Shown here in pieces: positions 24,095 through 35,549 of a DNA stretch of 64,000 nucleotides. Position 1 is the first letter of the stretch; each line of letters opens with the position of its first letter. A program made the position numbers and the translations under genes. The stretch comes from Channa striata (Eukaryota; Chordata; Actinopteri; Anabantiformes; Channidae): contig CM065170.1 of the NCBI GenBank assembly GCA_033026295.1, forward strand, positions 32,806,963-32,870,962, in the 5' to 3' direction. The notes under the pieces were generated by a model. It was not told where the DNA came from. It worked only from the letters and a program-made list of their open reading frames with translations, and made no database searches.

Positions 24095-24245
24095 TCCTGA
24101 AAATTGAGTTAAACGGACATTAAGTAGGGCTTTAAGAAAACAAATGGTCGTCTTTAGCACAGGTGGACACTGATGGCTTAATGGGGGCCTGCGAGCTGAT
24201 CGTATCACCGGCTAATGGCTTGACAGGATGCATTAAGGTTTTTGT
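24095..24245. promoter_or_regulatory. Candidate enhancer-like conserved element
   Basis: ATGGCTTAATGG, CCGGCTAATGGCTTGACAGG (a TGACAG MEIS/TGIF-type core) and GCATTAAGG occur in 150 non-repetitive bases. Function inferred. Confidence 0.3.
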
Positions 24246-24249
24246 GTAA

Positions 24250-27200
24250 AGAACTGGCGAGCGGGGCCAGGCGAAATGGCGAAATCCAGACCTGTCAAGT
24301 GCTGCGTGTCCCTTTTTTTTTTTGTGCGGGGAAGCAGATGTTTGTGTATATACGGTGGACGGGCAGAGCGAGGCCAGCAGCAGATGCCTGTACCAGTGCC
24401 AAGGTTCAGGACTGTACAGACGGTACATGTTCAGAGAGAGGAAGCTGCCCTCCCTCTGCCATAGGTGGCTCCCCAGCTGAACACCATCACCCCCTCCCTG
24501 CCCCTCCTCCGCGGAACCACCGCAGACTCCGACCCCTTTTATTTATTCATCTATTGGTTGAATTATTTACTCATTCCGTTGCTGGTTTGGCCGTTTAACG
24601 ACCTGCCTGGAGGCATGGGAGAGATGGAGCAGTTACCTTTGGGCACAGATGACCATTCTCTTCATTTATTGGGAAAATAAAAGCTAATGCTATGACACTA
24701 CGGGCCTTTACGGCGTGTGCTAAAGAGGTGAAGCACACATAGCTAAATGAATCGAACCCTTCACATGACAACTTTTGAGCTGATATTTGCTCCAAAACTA
24801 TTAACCTAAGCACATTCTAATCTGGAGATGATTTCAGAATGACAAAGAACTCATTTACCAGCTACTTGCTCTTCACCCTTCATAACTAAGTCAGGCAGGA
24901 ATGCTTGTGTGACAGAACACAGGACGTTGACTGCTTACAGACACGGTGTCCAGTTTGATGCTGATGGTGAATGTTGTTGCTTTTGGTGATCTGTATTTTA
25001 ACCGCCTAGGCCCAACCTATTACTACCGCTAATTATTTGCTTAAACACATCTATAACCATGTATTCTATGCGGCTAAACCAAACAACATTGTAGCACTGA
25101 GTATGAAACTGTGTACTGTGCTTTTCCTCTGTTTCTAGAGCACACATTGGTTTCTGGTCTTTGAAATGTAAGAAGAAACTAAATGGCAGAAACACCTACA
25201 TGAAGTCCTGAACTCGTGCAGCGTAATCACTTGTCAAGCAACTCAAAAGTTGACGGAAGGCAATGTGGTAGACTAGGAAAGTTCCCAGTACGGTAAAGGA
25301 TGGGCTATATAAAGTATTTTGTAAAATTTGGAGTTTCTTTTTTAATCTCTATAAAAATAGAGAGAAATAATTAAATCTTTAATCTCATAAATGTAGAGCT
25401 AAAAATGATTAGATTTAGTAGGTTAGTGGTGAACATATGTCACCAATCAGATGTTCACCTTTGAAAACAAGTCACATCTGATCCCTTCATATGCACTTAG
25501 AACTGAAATGTTGAAAAGATGAAAATGCACATGACACCAAACCTTTTGTTCAGGTCTGCTGTTTGAAACTCAGACAAATATTATCCTTTCCCTTTATTAC
25601 ATTATACTTGGGTTGACTTTCATCTTGTCGTCTAATTCTTTTGTTATTAATATCCTTTGAACGAATACACCAAGCGTCAGAGCAATAATAAGCAACACCT
25701 CAGCCGTACATTATGAGATGCTCTGCATGTATAAGGTAGTGATGCGCTTCGCTGACATTGATAATTCCTCTGAGCACCCCAGCGATCTCTGCTCCCCATT
25801 TCCTAGTCGCCATTTCCCAACACGGCCGAGGATCACAGCCTTTCTTTTGACATCTCCCTATAGTTTTGACTTGAAGAGGGAACTTTTCCCCTCCTTCCCT
25901 TCACCCGACACTCCAATGGCTGCCCTCCTTTGGAAGGAGAAGTCTTCTTTGCAAAGGTACGGCTTGTTTTATTAACATCAAAAGCGCCCGTGGGAAACGG
26001 CAGTGATCAAATTCTCCTCTAATTAAAATGAACCTGGGTTGAGAATGTTGCACTGTTTAATATGTACAGAACGGTGCTGATTGCACAAAGCGGCTCCTCC
26101 TTTTGTTGGCGCCGATAATGCAGGCCCCTTCGAGACACCGACGTGGACTGAATGAACGTACCTATGGAGCATCCCCATGATTTGGGTGATGTCCTCATCT
26201 CAGTCTGATGTGAGACTGATGTCAGATGTGACCGGTGAAGCCTAAGCCTCACCTCGCCTTTAATTTGGAGTGTGATTGATGGACCTGGAGGCGATATTGC
26301 AGAATATTCCGCTCCTGTCTAGGCTGTCTGCTCCGCCCGTTGCAGCGCCAGCGCTGTTGGCAGCCCTTTCTTGTCCTTGGCTCTCAGGACACCTCCAAAG
26401 TTTCTGAGTTCAAGTTGACTTTGCACTTGATCCTCAGATTGTAATGGGAGCATGACATCGATGTGTGTTGTTGTATTTGCAAAAACAATCTGTTATCTTG
26501 GGGTCAAATAAGGGGCATAGCAGTTCTAGAAGACGTATGTGAGGGACTCAAGAACAGGGGACAGCAAGTACAATATGTTTTGTTAGGTTTATAGAAAAAA
26601 ATGCAACTTCAACGGAAACTGATTCAGATAAGGGTGTCAGTAAACGTCTCTTAGACCTTCTCAGTGTTCCTCAAGTTTAAAACAGACTGCTGCTAACGTT
26701 TGTTATAAAACTCTCATGCCACCAAGTTCTCAGCCGCCTCAGCCTGTTACAGCTTAGTCACCACTTATGGCTGGAATAAAAATTTGTTGACAGGCTGTTG
26801 AACCTCCTCCTTCGTTCTGGACGCCGCCTGTTAATCAAAGGTTTAAGATTTGGGTTTGAAGTTATGACGGCATAGGGTTTGCAAAGGGGTGAGATGAGGG
26901 ATACAAATTCAATTTAGGTGTTACGGCCGATCAATGACAGCAATCCAACCTTGATCTCGGGTTATGAATACCTGAGCAGGTGTCTGATGTACAAGTGCAC
27001 TGCAACTCAGGAAAAAGAAGCCCAACTCTTAGTTGGTTGATTTAAAATTACCTTTCAGTTACACTGTGACCTTTGACCTCTAGTATAACAGCACAATGGC
27101 ATGGCACGTACAAACTGCTAAATTCTCAGCAAACGAATCCCCTCATCAGGCATATACTGTAGTTATACTGTAGATGATGGTCAGCGAGCAGATTGCATAT

Positions 27201-27430
27201 TCTGCGTTTGATTGGTAATGTCAGATCTTTTCCAGGTCATGCTCTCACTGCAGAATGGACATACAGAATCATTTTGGAAGAAAACTCTTTGCTTGTGTTT
27301 GTGAACATTTGCTAAATGTGCAGCACATAATCAGCGCACAGCCCCACACTCAGTGCGCATTCCTGCAGACTTGAATCCAGGCTTTGCTTCTTTACAGCCA
27401 TCCCACCCTGCTGTCAGACTCTGGAGCAGG
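24250..27430. other. Long non-coding stretch, no gene seen
   Basis: Overlapping frames of 60-118 codons near 24240-24680 lie in GC-richer sequence and have no domain. 25980-26320 is non-repetitive with homeodomain-like CTAATTAAAATG (26018-26029). 27150-27175 has a short duplication of TATACTGTAG. Otherwise ordinary. Confidence 0.45.
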
Positions 27431-27434
27431 TAGC

Positions 27435-27690
27435 TTGCACTCCATTAAACAAACACTGTGGCCCCTCACTTTTATTTGACATTTTATTTGGCTGTGACAA
27501 ACGAGCAGCAGTTGGATTATAACATAATTTGTCTCCTCTTTATTACCGGCACAAAGGACACCATTCATTAATTATTCTGCCGTTGCCGCTCAGCACTAAC
27601 TGGAAAGGTCCCTCTTTGGACAGATGGCGAGGACAATGTTATTTATATCAATCAGTCCAAAATGTTCAGCGAGGATTACTATTCCTTGGA
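27435..27690. promoter_or_regulatory. Candidate enhancer-like conserved element
   Basis: Non-repetitive block with CCATTAAACAAAC, TTATTTGACA, ATAACATAATTTG and CATTCATTAATTATT (TTAATTA at 27568-27574). It sits 200 bases upstream of the best plus-strand exon candidate. Regulatory role inferred from motifs. Confidence 0.35.
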
Positions 27691-27889
27691 CCGCTTTGAT
27701 TTATGTCTCTGCACCTCACCCTGTACCCAACCTCACCGGCTCCTGCAGGGACACTTTAATCGAATGGGAATTGAAAACAAACTCGCGAGGCAGGCAATGT
27801 GTTTCGACATGTTTATTTATACATCCCACTTTTCTTCCTGTTTTTTCCTCCCTTCCAAACTCAAGTTGTTGTGCTGTTGTTTCTTTCAG

Positions 27890-27979
27890 GAGGTTGGTTT
27901 AACTTGCCAGTGTAGAATATCCACGTCTGCTCCAGTGGTGATCCAGGTCTACCTGTGTGAGGATGTGTGCAATTTACAG
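27890..27979 (+). other. Candidate 90-nt internal exon
   Basis: A strong 3' splice site (a T-rich run ending TTTCTTTCAG at 27889) precedes exactly 90 bases that end in TTACAG before GTAAGAG (27980), a near-consensus donor. Only one frame is open across it, and it uses the whole block in phase 0. The 30-residue peptide starts EVGLTCQCR and ends VYLCEDVCNLQ, with four cysteines, as in an extracellular or zinc-binding module. I do not recognise the protein. No partner exon is identified in the window, which would fit a gene with very large introns. Could still be a decoy. Confidence 0.35.
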
Positions 27980-28059
27980 GTAAGAGATTTCTTGAAACAG
28001 ATTTTTCAAAACTGCATTACGATCCAACTAAACTAACACACTAAACTATCACAAAAAAT

Positions 28060-28345
28060 ATGCTACCAGGGCCGGCACCACTCTTCTGGGGCTCTGTATC
28101 AGAGGGGGCCCCACGCACCCTTTACATTTTGCGGTTACCCAGACCCAAAGTAAAAATTGCCTGTAAATCCAAAACCTTTTTTTTACTATCCCAAAATGTG
28201 CTGTAGAATCTTCAAATCCCCCACGAAATGTGTGACAGTGTCCCCACATTCCCCAACACTGATGCAGTGCACCCAGAGAGTTCAAACATGTTGTATAAGC
28301 TATTGGAGGCTATTACAAAACCAAGAGTGGATGTTTTAATACTTT
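28060..28345. repeat. Possible interspersed repeat fragment
   Basis: The sequence starts with CAGGGCCGGCACCACTCTTC and contains GAGGGGGCCCCA, resembling the GGGCCGGC.../GGGGCCC ends of common fish repeats. It continues as AT-richer sequence without coding signal. The family is uncertain. Confidence 0.3.
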
Positions 28346-28359
28346 AGTTATGACAGAAA

Positions 28360-29090
28360 TTACATTCAAACTCCCTGTTTATGCAGATCTAGAACCACCA
28401 CATTGTGTCCCTTCACATTTGTCATTTTTTGCATGATAATTTTCATTAGATGTCCTTTGGAGTTGAGCATTAGTTTGATAAACACTGTCGACTGAGAAGT
28501 CATTTGTGTATCGCTTCGTTGGTCTTTCCTTGGAAATGTGCCAGGAAGAAAACCTCTGTTCTTGCTTGTTGCAAATGTTTTTGCTTCTGATGATCTTGAA
28601 CCTTCAACAGCGGCAAATGGAGAGAAACTATTTGGTGCGTGAAATCATAGGGCACTGGCATTTTGGGTCGATATCATAGCAGTCGTGTGTTTTGTACTTG
28701 TGAGTGTATTAGATCAAGCGTATCTTGGTGACCGAGACCTGTACCAGCTCGATCCTGCTTCTTATAACTAGACTAGGCTTGTGTGTGCTGCATCTGTGTC
28801 TGCACTGTGTCTGTTGTTTTTGCTCTGAACACGTCCTTGCATTTGTCGTTTAAATGCCTCGCATTCAAATTCACCTGCAAGAGGCGGGTTAGACGTAAGC
28901 TCGCCGCGCTGCAGTTTGTAGCAGTTAGAGTGATGAATCTAAAGCGGAACAACATGTTAGCGGAGCCCAAACAGACAGGCAGGTCTGCCCCTGACGCCGC
29001 CTCTCAACTCATCATTACCTTTCTTCTCTGCATGCTAACCAGTCCCAAAGCAACACTTGGTAGCTGGGCGCTGTGATTTACGCGTCTGTG
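28360..29090. other. Non-coding stretch, no gene seen
   Basis: A 97-codon plus frame (28783-29076) has a basic middle but no domain and no splice context. Confidence 0.45.
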
Positions 29091-29094
29091 TGGA

Positions 29095-29165
29095 AAGAGA
29101 CAAAAATTTATTTTGTAATGAATGCCATTTACGGTGTAATTAGTTTTATGCAAACTAGTGAAGAT
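29095..29165 (+). promoter_or_regulatory. Candidate homeodomain/POU element
   Basis: GTAATTAG (29136-29143) is followed at once by TTATGCAAAC (29146-29155), an octamer-like POU site. TTTTGTAATGAATG lies upstream. The close pairing in non-repetitive sequence suggests an enhancer core. Inference. Confidence 0.3.
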
Positions 29166-31480
29166 GAAAGCAAAAATCTTTATAAATTATGAATCATGTT
29201 ATAAGTTATCAGGGGTTCTTATCGTCGAGTTAGCGCACCTCCTCGTTAATTAAAAATGTTCACACAGAGTCAAAGCAGGGAGAGAGTTCGCTGGCAGACT
29301 CATCAGGTAGCCGTGTCTCAGAGAAAAGCCTTTGTTCTCGCTGCTCGCTTTTCAAATCTCAGATCAGGGCCAGCACTTGGGCGGCGAGACGTAAACAGCA
29401 ATACGGAAACAGGACGGGAAGAGAGAGGAAGGGAAACAAATGCTGACAGGTGTAAGAACATGGCGGAGCACTGGCAGGGAAACAGCTGCAGACAGTGGAC
29501 AAAACTCAGCCTGACAAGACATGAGCTCTAGGTAAAAACCACTCAGATCCCCCCTCTTCTCCCTTCCTGAATCTACATTCTTCCAAACGTTTGCCCATTG
29601 ACTAGAAAAATCTCCCCGGGCCCCTGATGGTCCCTGGCTCGGCACGAGGATGCCCAGGCGCTACAGCAACGCTCATAAAAACTCAATTCATCAAGACGAG
29701 CGTAATTTGCTCCGAACGGAAAGCGCCACAAAAGGGGGCGAGCTTGTCAGCGAGACAGGTGGCTGGAGATCTCGCTCTGATACTGAGCGATATGAATAAT
29801 AGATTCTGCTAAATGTACGCCAGGACCCGGGCTGTAAACACAGCTGCCTCCTTTCCCTTCCAAAAGAACAGCTTGGCTGGATGAGAAGCCCGAGCGCTCT
29901 GCCTCCACCTGAGGACTGGGGGGAGGGAGGGGGGGGCGATTAACTAATCAAATGCACAGGCTAAATAGGAGGCAAAGAGAGAAAGGGGAGACAGACAAAG
30001 GGAGGGGGGAGAGGTGTAAGTCAGAAGCTTTACCCTCACTGATTTTCTAGAGAATCACAAAGGATGTTGATTAGTGGCAAACTGATGTCGATCTAAACAT
30101 TTTAAGAGCGAGCGTCTGTGACATTATCGCCGTTTTTAACTACGCGTCCCGATAAGTGATGTAGCCAGTCGAGTCAGTTTCATTTATATTTTCCCACTTT
30201 CATAAATTTGTCACCAATTTGTCGCAATCTGTACAACATATGGCACCCTCTATCCTTAGACTTAAACGACAGTTAAAGAAAACACAGGGGGAGGAACTCC
30301 TCCCCCAGTCCACACAGGCAGTGGTAGCGATGGTGTCATCATAAAACAAGGAAGAAACGCAGAAATCCGTTTTTCTTCATACGCTCATGGCAACAAATAC
30401 ACTCACACTCAGGTGTAGTGTGAGTGGACAGTGTGTGTGTGTGTGTGTAAGTGTTTTGTTTTGAACTTATTTATTTCCACAATTTTAATCTTTGTGTGTT
30501 AATTTCTTTTCTTCTCCTCCGGTGAATGTGAAGCGCTTTCAGTCGTTCCCTGGACGTTTGATTTTAACACATTTTAGTAACTTTTCTTAGCTCGTAGCAC
30601 TTGAGTTTTCTGTGTTTTGCACTGATAAACTAAAGAGGTGACTAAGTGGGGAAAAGGTGTCATCATGGCTTAATGAGATACGATGTTTCCATATGAAGAT
30701 ATGAAGGGTTTTTTTTTTGTCAGCCTCAAACAAGGCAAGTGTTTATGTCAGTGTGTTCATAAGTACACAACATCCAGTTGGTTACACTTCGTGGTCATTT
30801 CACTCTCATTGGCTGGAGCAGCTCATACTGTACCACTGCTTGTTTCACACGACAGGATTTCAAGTCGGAAAATATGATGACAAACATGGGCGAATGTGAC
30901 CCACAATCAGTCCACTTATCGTGCAATGTGGGCCCAGCCGATGACAGGAAGCAGGAATGTCTGTACTGATCGTCTTCCATAGTTTGTTTAGTGCCTTCAG
31001 CTAAAGCTTAAAGTAAGCAGTAAAGAATAGGATGAATTATGACTAATTTGACTTTTAATAGCTTTACTCTTATAAAAGTAACCCGGAACAAAAACCTCAA
31101 CATAGGGCCTCTTGTTTCATCTTAGGTATGAACTAGAATAAGGGCTAACTCAAGCAGGCATTTAAGGGAAATCTTTAAGGGAAACCTTTTGTGTTTTTGT
31201 GTTTCGAAGTTTCGAACGCTCTGAATAATGCAGACGCTATGACAAGTGTTTGCTTTGGCAGCGACTAAACGAGCTACACTTCTGCAGGATAAAGTCACAC
31301 GTTGTGAGGAACATCGTAGCGGGTTTTACTCACTCGTGTGTTTACTCATGAATTATCACGTGTGTCTCGCCGTTGACTCACAATGGACTACGTTTCCTTG
31401 CTGATGTAATTTTCCTGCACCCACCGCCACCCACTCGCTGACACTTTATCGACGGCTGCTCCTCTGCACATTTGATGACT
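29165..31480. other. Non-coding stretch with G-rich patch and (GT)9
   Basis: No gene is seen. It holds a quadruplex-capable G tract (29918-29936), a (GT)9 at 30431-30448, and a purine-rich segment at 29965-30015. Near 31150-31185 TTTAAGGGAAA is duplicated. Confidence 0.5.
29918..29936 (+). other. G-quadruplex-capable tract
   Basis: Runs of six, three and eight G separated by single A residues give at least four GGG blocks within 19 bases. Confidence 0.6.
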
Positions 31481-31595
31481 CCCCAGATGAAATTTAGGGG
31501 GATTTTGCCCAGCCGAAGGTAATTAATTCTTCAATTAAAATGTTGTTAAACATTTTTAATGAGTAATTGGCACAGGGGAATCGGATACAAAACTA
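31480..31595. promoter_or_regulatory. Candidate enhancer-like conserved element
   Basis: TAATTAATT (31520-31528), TCAATTAAAA (31531-31540), TTTTTAATGAG and GTAATTGGC are packed within 80 bases of non-repetitive sequence, a dense homeodomain-core cluster. Function inferred. Confidence 0.35.
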
Positions 31596-31599
31596 TGTT

Positions 31600-32640
31600 T
31601 AACCAGACAGAGAGACAACACTAATGTTTGAAAGTTGGTTTCTTCAAATCTGTTCGTTGACCCACTTTTTTTTCCTCCCTGAGCATTGCACGGCACAGAA
31701 ATATAAATAAAAAATCAAATGTGAAGCGTCTCCTGGCACAGAGGATGTGTCCTTCATCTCAGGTGACTACTGCTTCATTTTCCTGCCTCGTTTTTTTCCT
31801 TTTTCTCTCAGCACTTCCTAATTAGGGCACGAGACAGCACACAACAACCTGAGATACAGAGCTGCAGTAAAATATGACATCACGGTGCAGGAACAAGATC
31901 CACTTAACCTGATTTCACTTCAGTGTGAACAAAGACAGGGACAGATGGATGGAACAGGGCATGTTTCATTAATCACCAGCAAATGACACATATAAAAACC
32001 CTTTTATGAAACATGATTTAACACACACCAGGAAGCACATCAGTCTTGCTGCCCTACAGCGATAACAAAAGTGGGAAAAGATGAAATTGAGATTTGTCTC
32101 GAGTTTTAAAGAAATAATGTGAAAAGAAGCGTTTAAAGCCTCCTACCCCTTCTGTCATGTTGGTTGTTGTCATTTACGTCCCGTTTTGGTCACTCGGGCT
32201 ATTTTTTTGTTCGTGTGCGATCACATTTGTCTAACTTTTTGTTACATTTCATTGGCCGAGTGTCTCTCAGCTGTCTGTGATGTCTTTTTGGCGATTCTTT
32301 GGCATCCTGTTTCATCTCTTTGCTGCAATATCATCTCTTTTAAAATGGGATTTGTGACTATCAAATCAATCAGGCCTCCAACCTCTGCCCAGTGGAAATG
32401 GACTCCTGTGCCACATGCAGGTTTTGCTGTAGAGGCTGACAGAAACTTGAGTAATAATGAGGCTGTCACATTGTAGAAGTTGTATTTGAGATCAATAATA
32501 ATTGTTGCACATCTCATTTATTTGGGGCACAAATAGTCTTGTTTTAGTGGTCAAGTCATAGTTTTTTTGGATTTTCAGTAATTATGCAACTGTCTTATGG
32601 GGCTTTGAGCTTTCAAAGGTCTCACAAAGGTCTCTCCATA
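31600..32640. other. Non-coding stretch, no gene seen
   Basis: Frames of 96 and 91 codons overlap antiparallel at 32186-32517 without any coding hallmark. T-runs at 31670-31680 and 31790-31802. Confidence 0.45.
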
Positions 32641-33350
32641 CTCAGGATGTGGCCCGGGGGCCTGACCGTTAGGGGCCTTGGGCCTATTCCCAGTAGGTAA
32701 TTTCATTAATCTCTCCGTGCCACAGTGCCCCTTCAGTAATCCATCCGTGCACTGTTATCAACCTGTTCAAGGCGCCTGGAAAAAATTAAATATTGAAGCA
32801 GTGACTTAAAATGTTTGACTTCAAATCATTACACAATACATGGGATCCTCTCACAGTTGAGCTAATGTTCACGCCTGGCATACAATATGATATTATTTGG
32901 CACATTATTAGACACCCCCTGTTTCAGCTGCTTGAATAAATCTACTTAACTGGAATTTACAGTAGTTTTGCATCAGTCCCCCACTTAGTTTTGTCTGCTT
33001 CCCATAATCCTCCATAAATTATGACAAACACATCTGTATCCGAAGGCATCCCTCTTCCGCTGCAGCAGGAGGAAGAGCATTTTGTTGTGCATTCACAAGC
33101 CGCAGCGTTAGCTAATCACGAAGCTAGTTCAGGGAGCCTCAGTTCATTACAGCTCTGCACTCTGTAGGTTCCTGGCATTGTTCTCTCAATTAGAGACTTG
33201 TAAATGTGTTGCTTGCTTAATCACCCAAAAACTGGCCCCTAGGACTTCCCCCTAATGCAACCCCATTAAAAGGGGCCATCAAAACAAAAGATCGGCCTCT
33301 AATGGCAATAATCCCTCACTTCTGTCACGCTGAAGCCAAACTTGTATCTT
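32640..33350. promoter_or_regulatory. Candidate enhancer-rich segment
   Basis: A long non-repetitive segment with regularly spaced motifs: GTAATTTCATTAATCTC (32698-32714), CATAAATTATGACAAAC (33012-33028), GCTAATCACG (33111-33120), CTCAATTAGAG (33185-33195), CCATTAAAAGGGG, CAAAACAAAAGATCGGCC and CTAATGGCAATAATCCC (33299-33315). It could be two or more conserved elements. No coding frame. Conservation not tested. Confidence 0.3.
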
Positions 33351-35000
33351 AAATGAGCGATGATGGATGAGAGCAGGTCTCTGTGTCAGAGAGCTTTATT
33401 ACTGGTGATGGATGTGTCGGGCACGCCGCGCACCAAACCTCGACCAGGGCCTGTCGTTGTCAGAGCCGGCCCATCCCAAGTGTGTCTCACTTAACCCGGA
33501 GTCCCTGGAACTCAGATGGCCGCTTGTGGCACTGAGGGGGAATGGAGGGAGAAATAAGGGCTTATCCAAACAAGCTCATTAGCACAATTAGCGCTCGTTT
33601 CCTGCTGATGGACCCCAGAGCTCTCCTAAAGTTTGACTGCACGCTGTGGTGACTCGGACGACGAGTAGCAGGGCCGGGGACGGGTGACAGGCAATTGCTT
33701 TTCCAAACCGCAGACGTTATCTTGAAGCTGCTGGTGTTACATTTTTCATCCATTTTTCTCGACTCGGCTCGTCTCGGAGGTGGACTTCACATTTAAGCTA
33801 ACGCGAGCCAGGATCAGTGTGAGCTGATTCGGATTGTCGGTCGTTACAGTACGTCAGTGACAGCTACTTTCGTCCAGGTCCACGTCTATTTTCCAGGTCT
33901 ACGTTATTTTGCTTTGCTGTACAAGATGTCTAAGTCACAAATACCGGAATCCTTGCTCTACCTATTTAGTTTTTAGAAAATATCGCCTCACTTTTCCCCT
34001 CGCGACCTTTGACCTTAGTCAAACATTAAAAACTTCCATTCTGTGTAGAGGAATTGTATCCCACTGAGGCAATACAATCTTAAATGTAAGTGTTGTTCAT
34101 GGGATCATTTCGTAGTAGAGCCGATGCTTTCCCAGCACGCTAAGCTGCTGCAGCCATTAAGGTGCTGCACAAAGACACATAAACCCTCTAACGACGTATT
34201 CTTCTTAATTATATATGAAAGGCATTATATTCCCCAGACAGCCTGGTATATTTAAAGAAACCAGAGTCCTTCCAACACTTCTCCTCTCAGGGATCTCATA
34301 CTTAACAGGAGATCTGCTCTTAAGGGAGCCTCCTCTGGGTACGCAGGCTGGAAAGAGCCAATCGCAGCGGCGGCGGAGCTACGCTGTGCCAACACCGCCA
34401 CACACACTCCGGCTCATTACGTATATTTGAAGAGCAATGTTTGCATGTGGCAGAGAAAGGTTTGACTATTGAAGGTAGCGCGGGATGGATTTTAATTGAA
34501 TTGCAAGCGACCTGGCATGGCCAGTGCCTTTAAGCTGCTTTGAGATTATACCTGCATGTTGGGATGTTCTCAAATTCAGAATGAGTTTTAAGTTAAACTG
34601 ACAGAAACTGCATTTCCTGCAAACCAGGTTTAACTCGTACAAGCAATGAAATGATTATTAACAAACTAGTAAACATGTCCTCGCGTTGACATAAGATAAT
34701 ATTTATAGGTAACTTATGGATAAGTTCATAAGCATAATCATCCAGGTATAGTGACAAGCATAGAGCTCAGCACGCACAGCAAACCACCTAAACTTCAACC
34801 ACACTGCAGTACAGTTACTTTTACTTGAGTTAGAATACAGCAGCATAATAAACTTTGGTCACAATAAAAAAGTCAATAAAATTATTTATGTCCTGCAAAT
34901 GCTTTAAAATAAGACTCATCACATAATACCGTAGCCACTTTAATGGATACTTTCAAACCTGAATACACAGAATCATTAATATGAAAGGAAAAACGTATTC
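33350..35000. other. Non-coding stretch, no gene seen
   Basis: 33420-33800 is GC-richer; 34580-35000 is AT-rich. No splice-bounded frame or repeat is evident. Confidence 0.5.
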
Positions 35001-35046
35001 TAAAACATTTCAGAACCTCAAAGCACAGAGGTGACTCCCGTTTCAC

Positions 35047-35197
35047 CTTTAGAATCAGCTGAGAGCTGGTTCACATCATAAAGTTTTTGCAGGAAGACAG
35101 GCACCAGAGGAAGAGTAAGGAGAGCGTCTCTCTTCCAGCAGGAAGTGCCTCCACACCTCAGAATGTAATTAAAGGCGTTGCAAAGCTGCGTTTTCAG
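35047..35197 (-). other. Candidate 151-nt internal exon
   Basis: On the minus strand GCTAATGCAG precedes 151 bases that end CTAAAG before GTGAAA, an acceptable donor. Only one frame is open. The 50-residue peptide starts LKTQLCNAFNYILRCGG and includes CWKRDALLTLPLVPVFLQKL, then ends VNQLSADSK. It looks like a globular helical protein, with alternating hydrophobic and polar residues as in HEAT/ARM-type repeats. The pyrimidine tract is weak. I cannot name the protein. It leaves phase 1 and does not join in frame with the candidate at 35349-35425. Confidence 0.35.
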
Positions 35198-35315
35198 CTG
35201 CATTAGCAAGCGTTTCCAGTGACAGGTAATAAAGCAGATCGGTTAATTGCAAATGAATGCACACACACCCGTTCCATTAGGCATAAATAATTTGGCCACT
35301 TGGGTATGAGCCCCC

Positions 35316-35360
35316 CAAATTACTTATTCTTTTTGTGTCTCAAATTACCTATTCTTTCTG
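35316..35360 (+). repeat. Partial tandem duplication, 25-bp period
   Basis: CAAATTACTTATTCTTTTTG (35316-35335) and CAAATTACCTATTCTTTCTG (35341-35360) match at 18 of 20 bases, offset by 25. On the minus strand the second copy contains the donor of the exon candidate at 35349-35425. Confidence 0.8.
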
Positions 35361-35425
35361 ATGTTGCCTTTAGTTGATTAGTGAGCTGTGTGCGAATAGC
35401 CATTGGCTTTTTCCAGGTTTCCAGC
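35349..35425 (-). other. Candidate 77-nt exon
   Basis: On the minus strand CTCCTTTACC and later AAAACAG precede 77 bases encoding LETWKKPMAIRTQL then TNQLKATSERI, ending GAATAG before GTAATTTG. The peptide is helical and polar. It would need two bases of a codon from an upstream exon and gives one to the next. That phase does not fit the 151-nt candidate downstream. Unrecognised and uncertain. Confidence 0.2.
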
Positions 35426-35549
35426 CTGTTTTCATATTTCATAAGGTAAAGGAGTGCGCAGATCAGGCTTTGGATTTGTTGTTTTGCTTTGGCTTTTGTT
35501 TGTGCACATGCACAGGGGCAAGCCACTTTCATTATGGGCACGAATGGTA

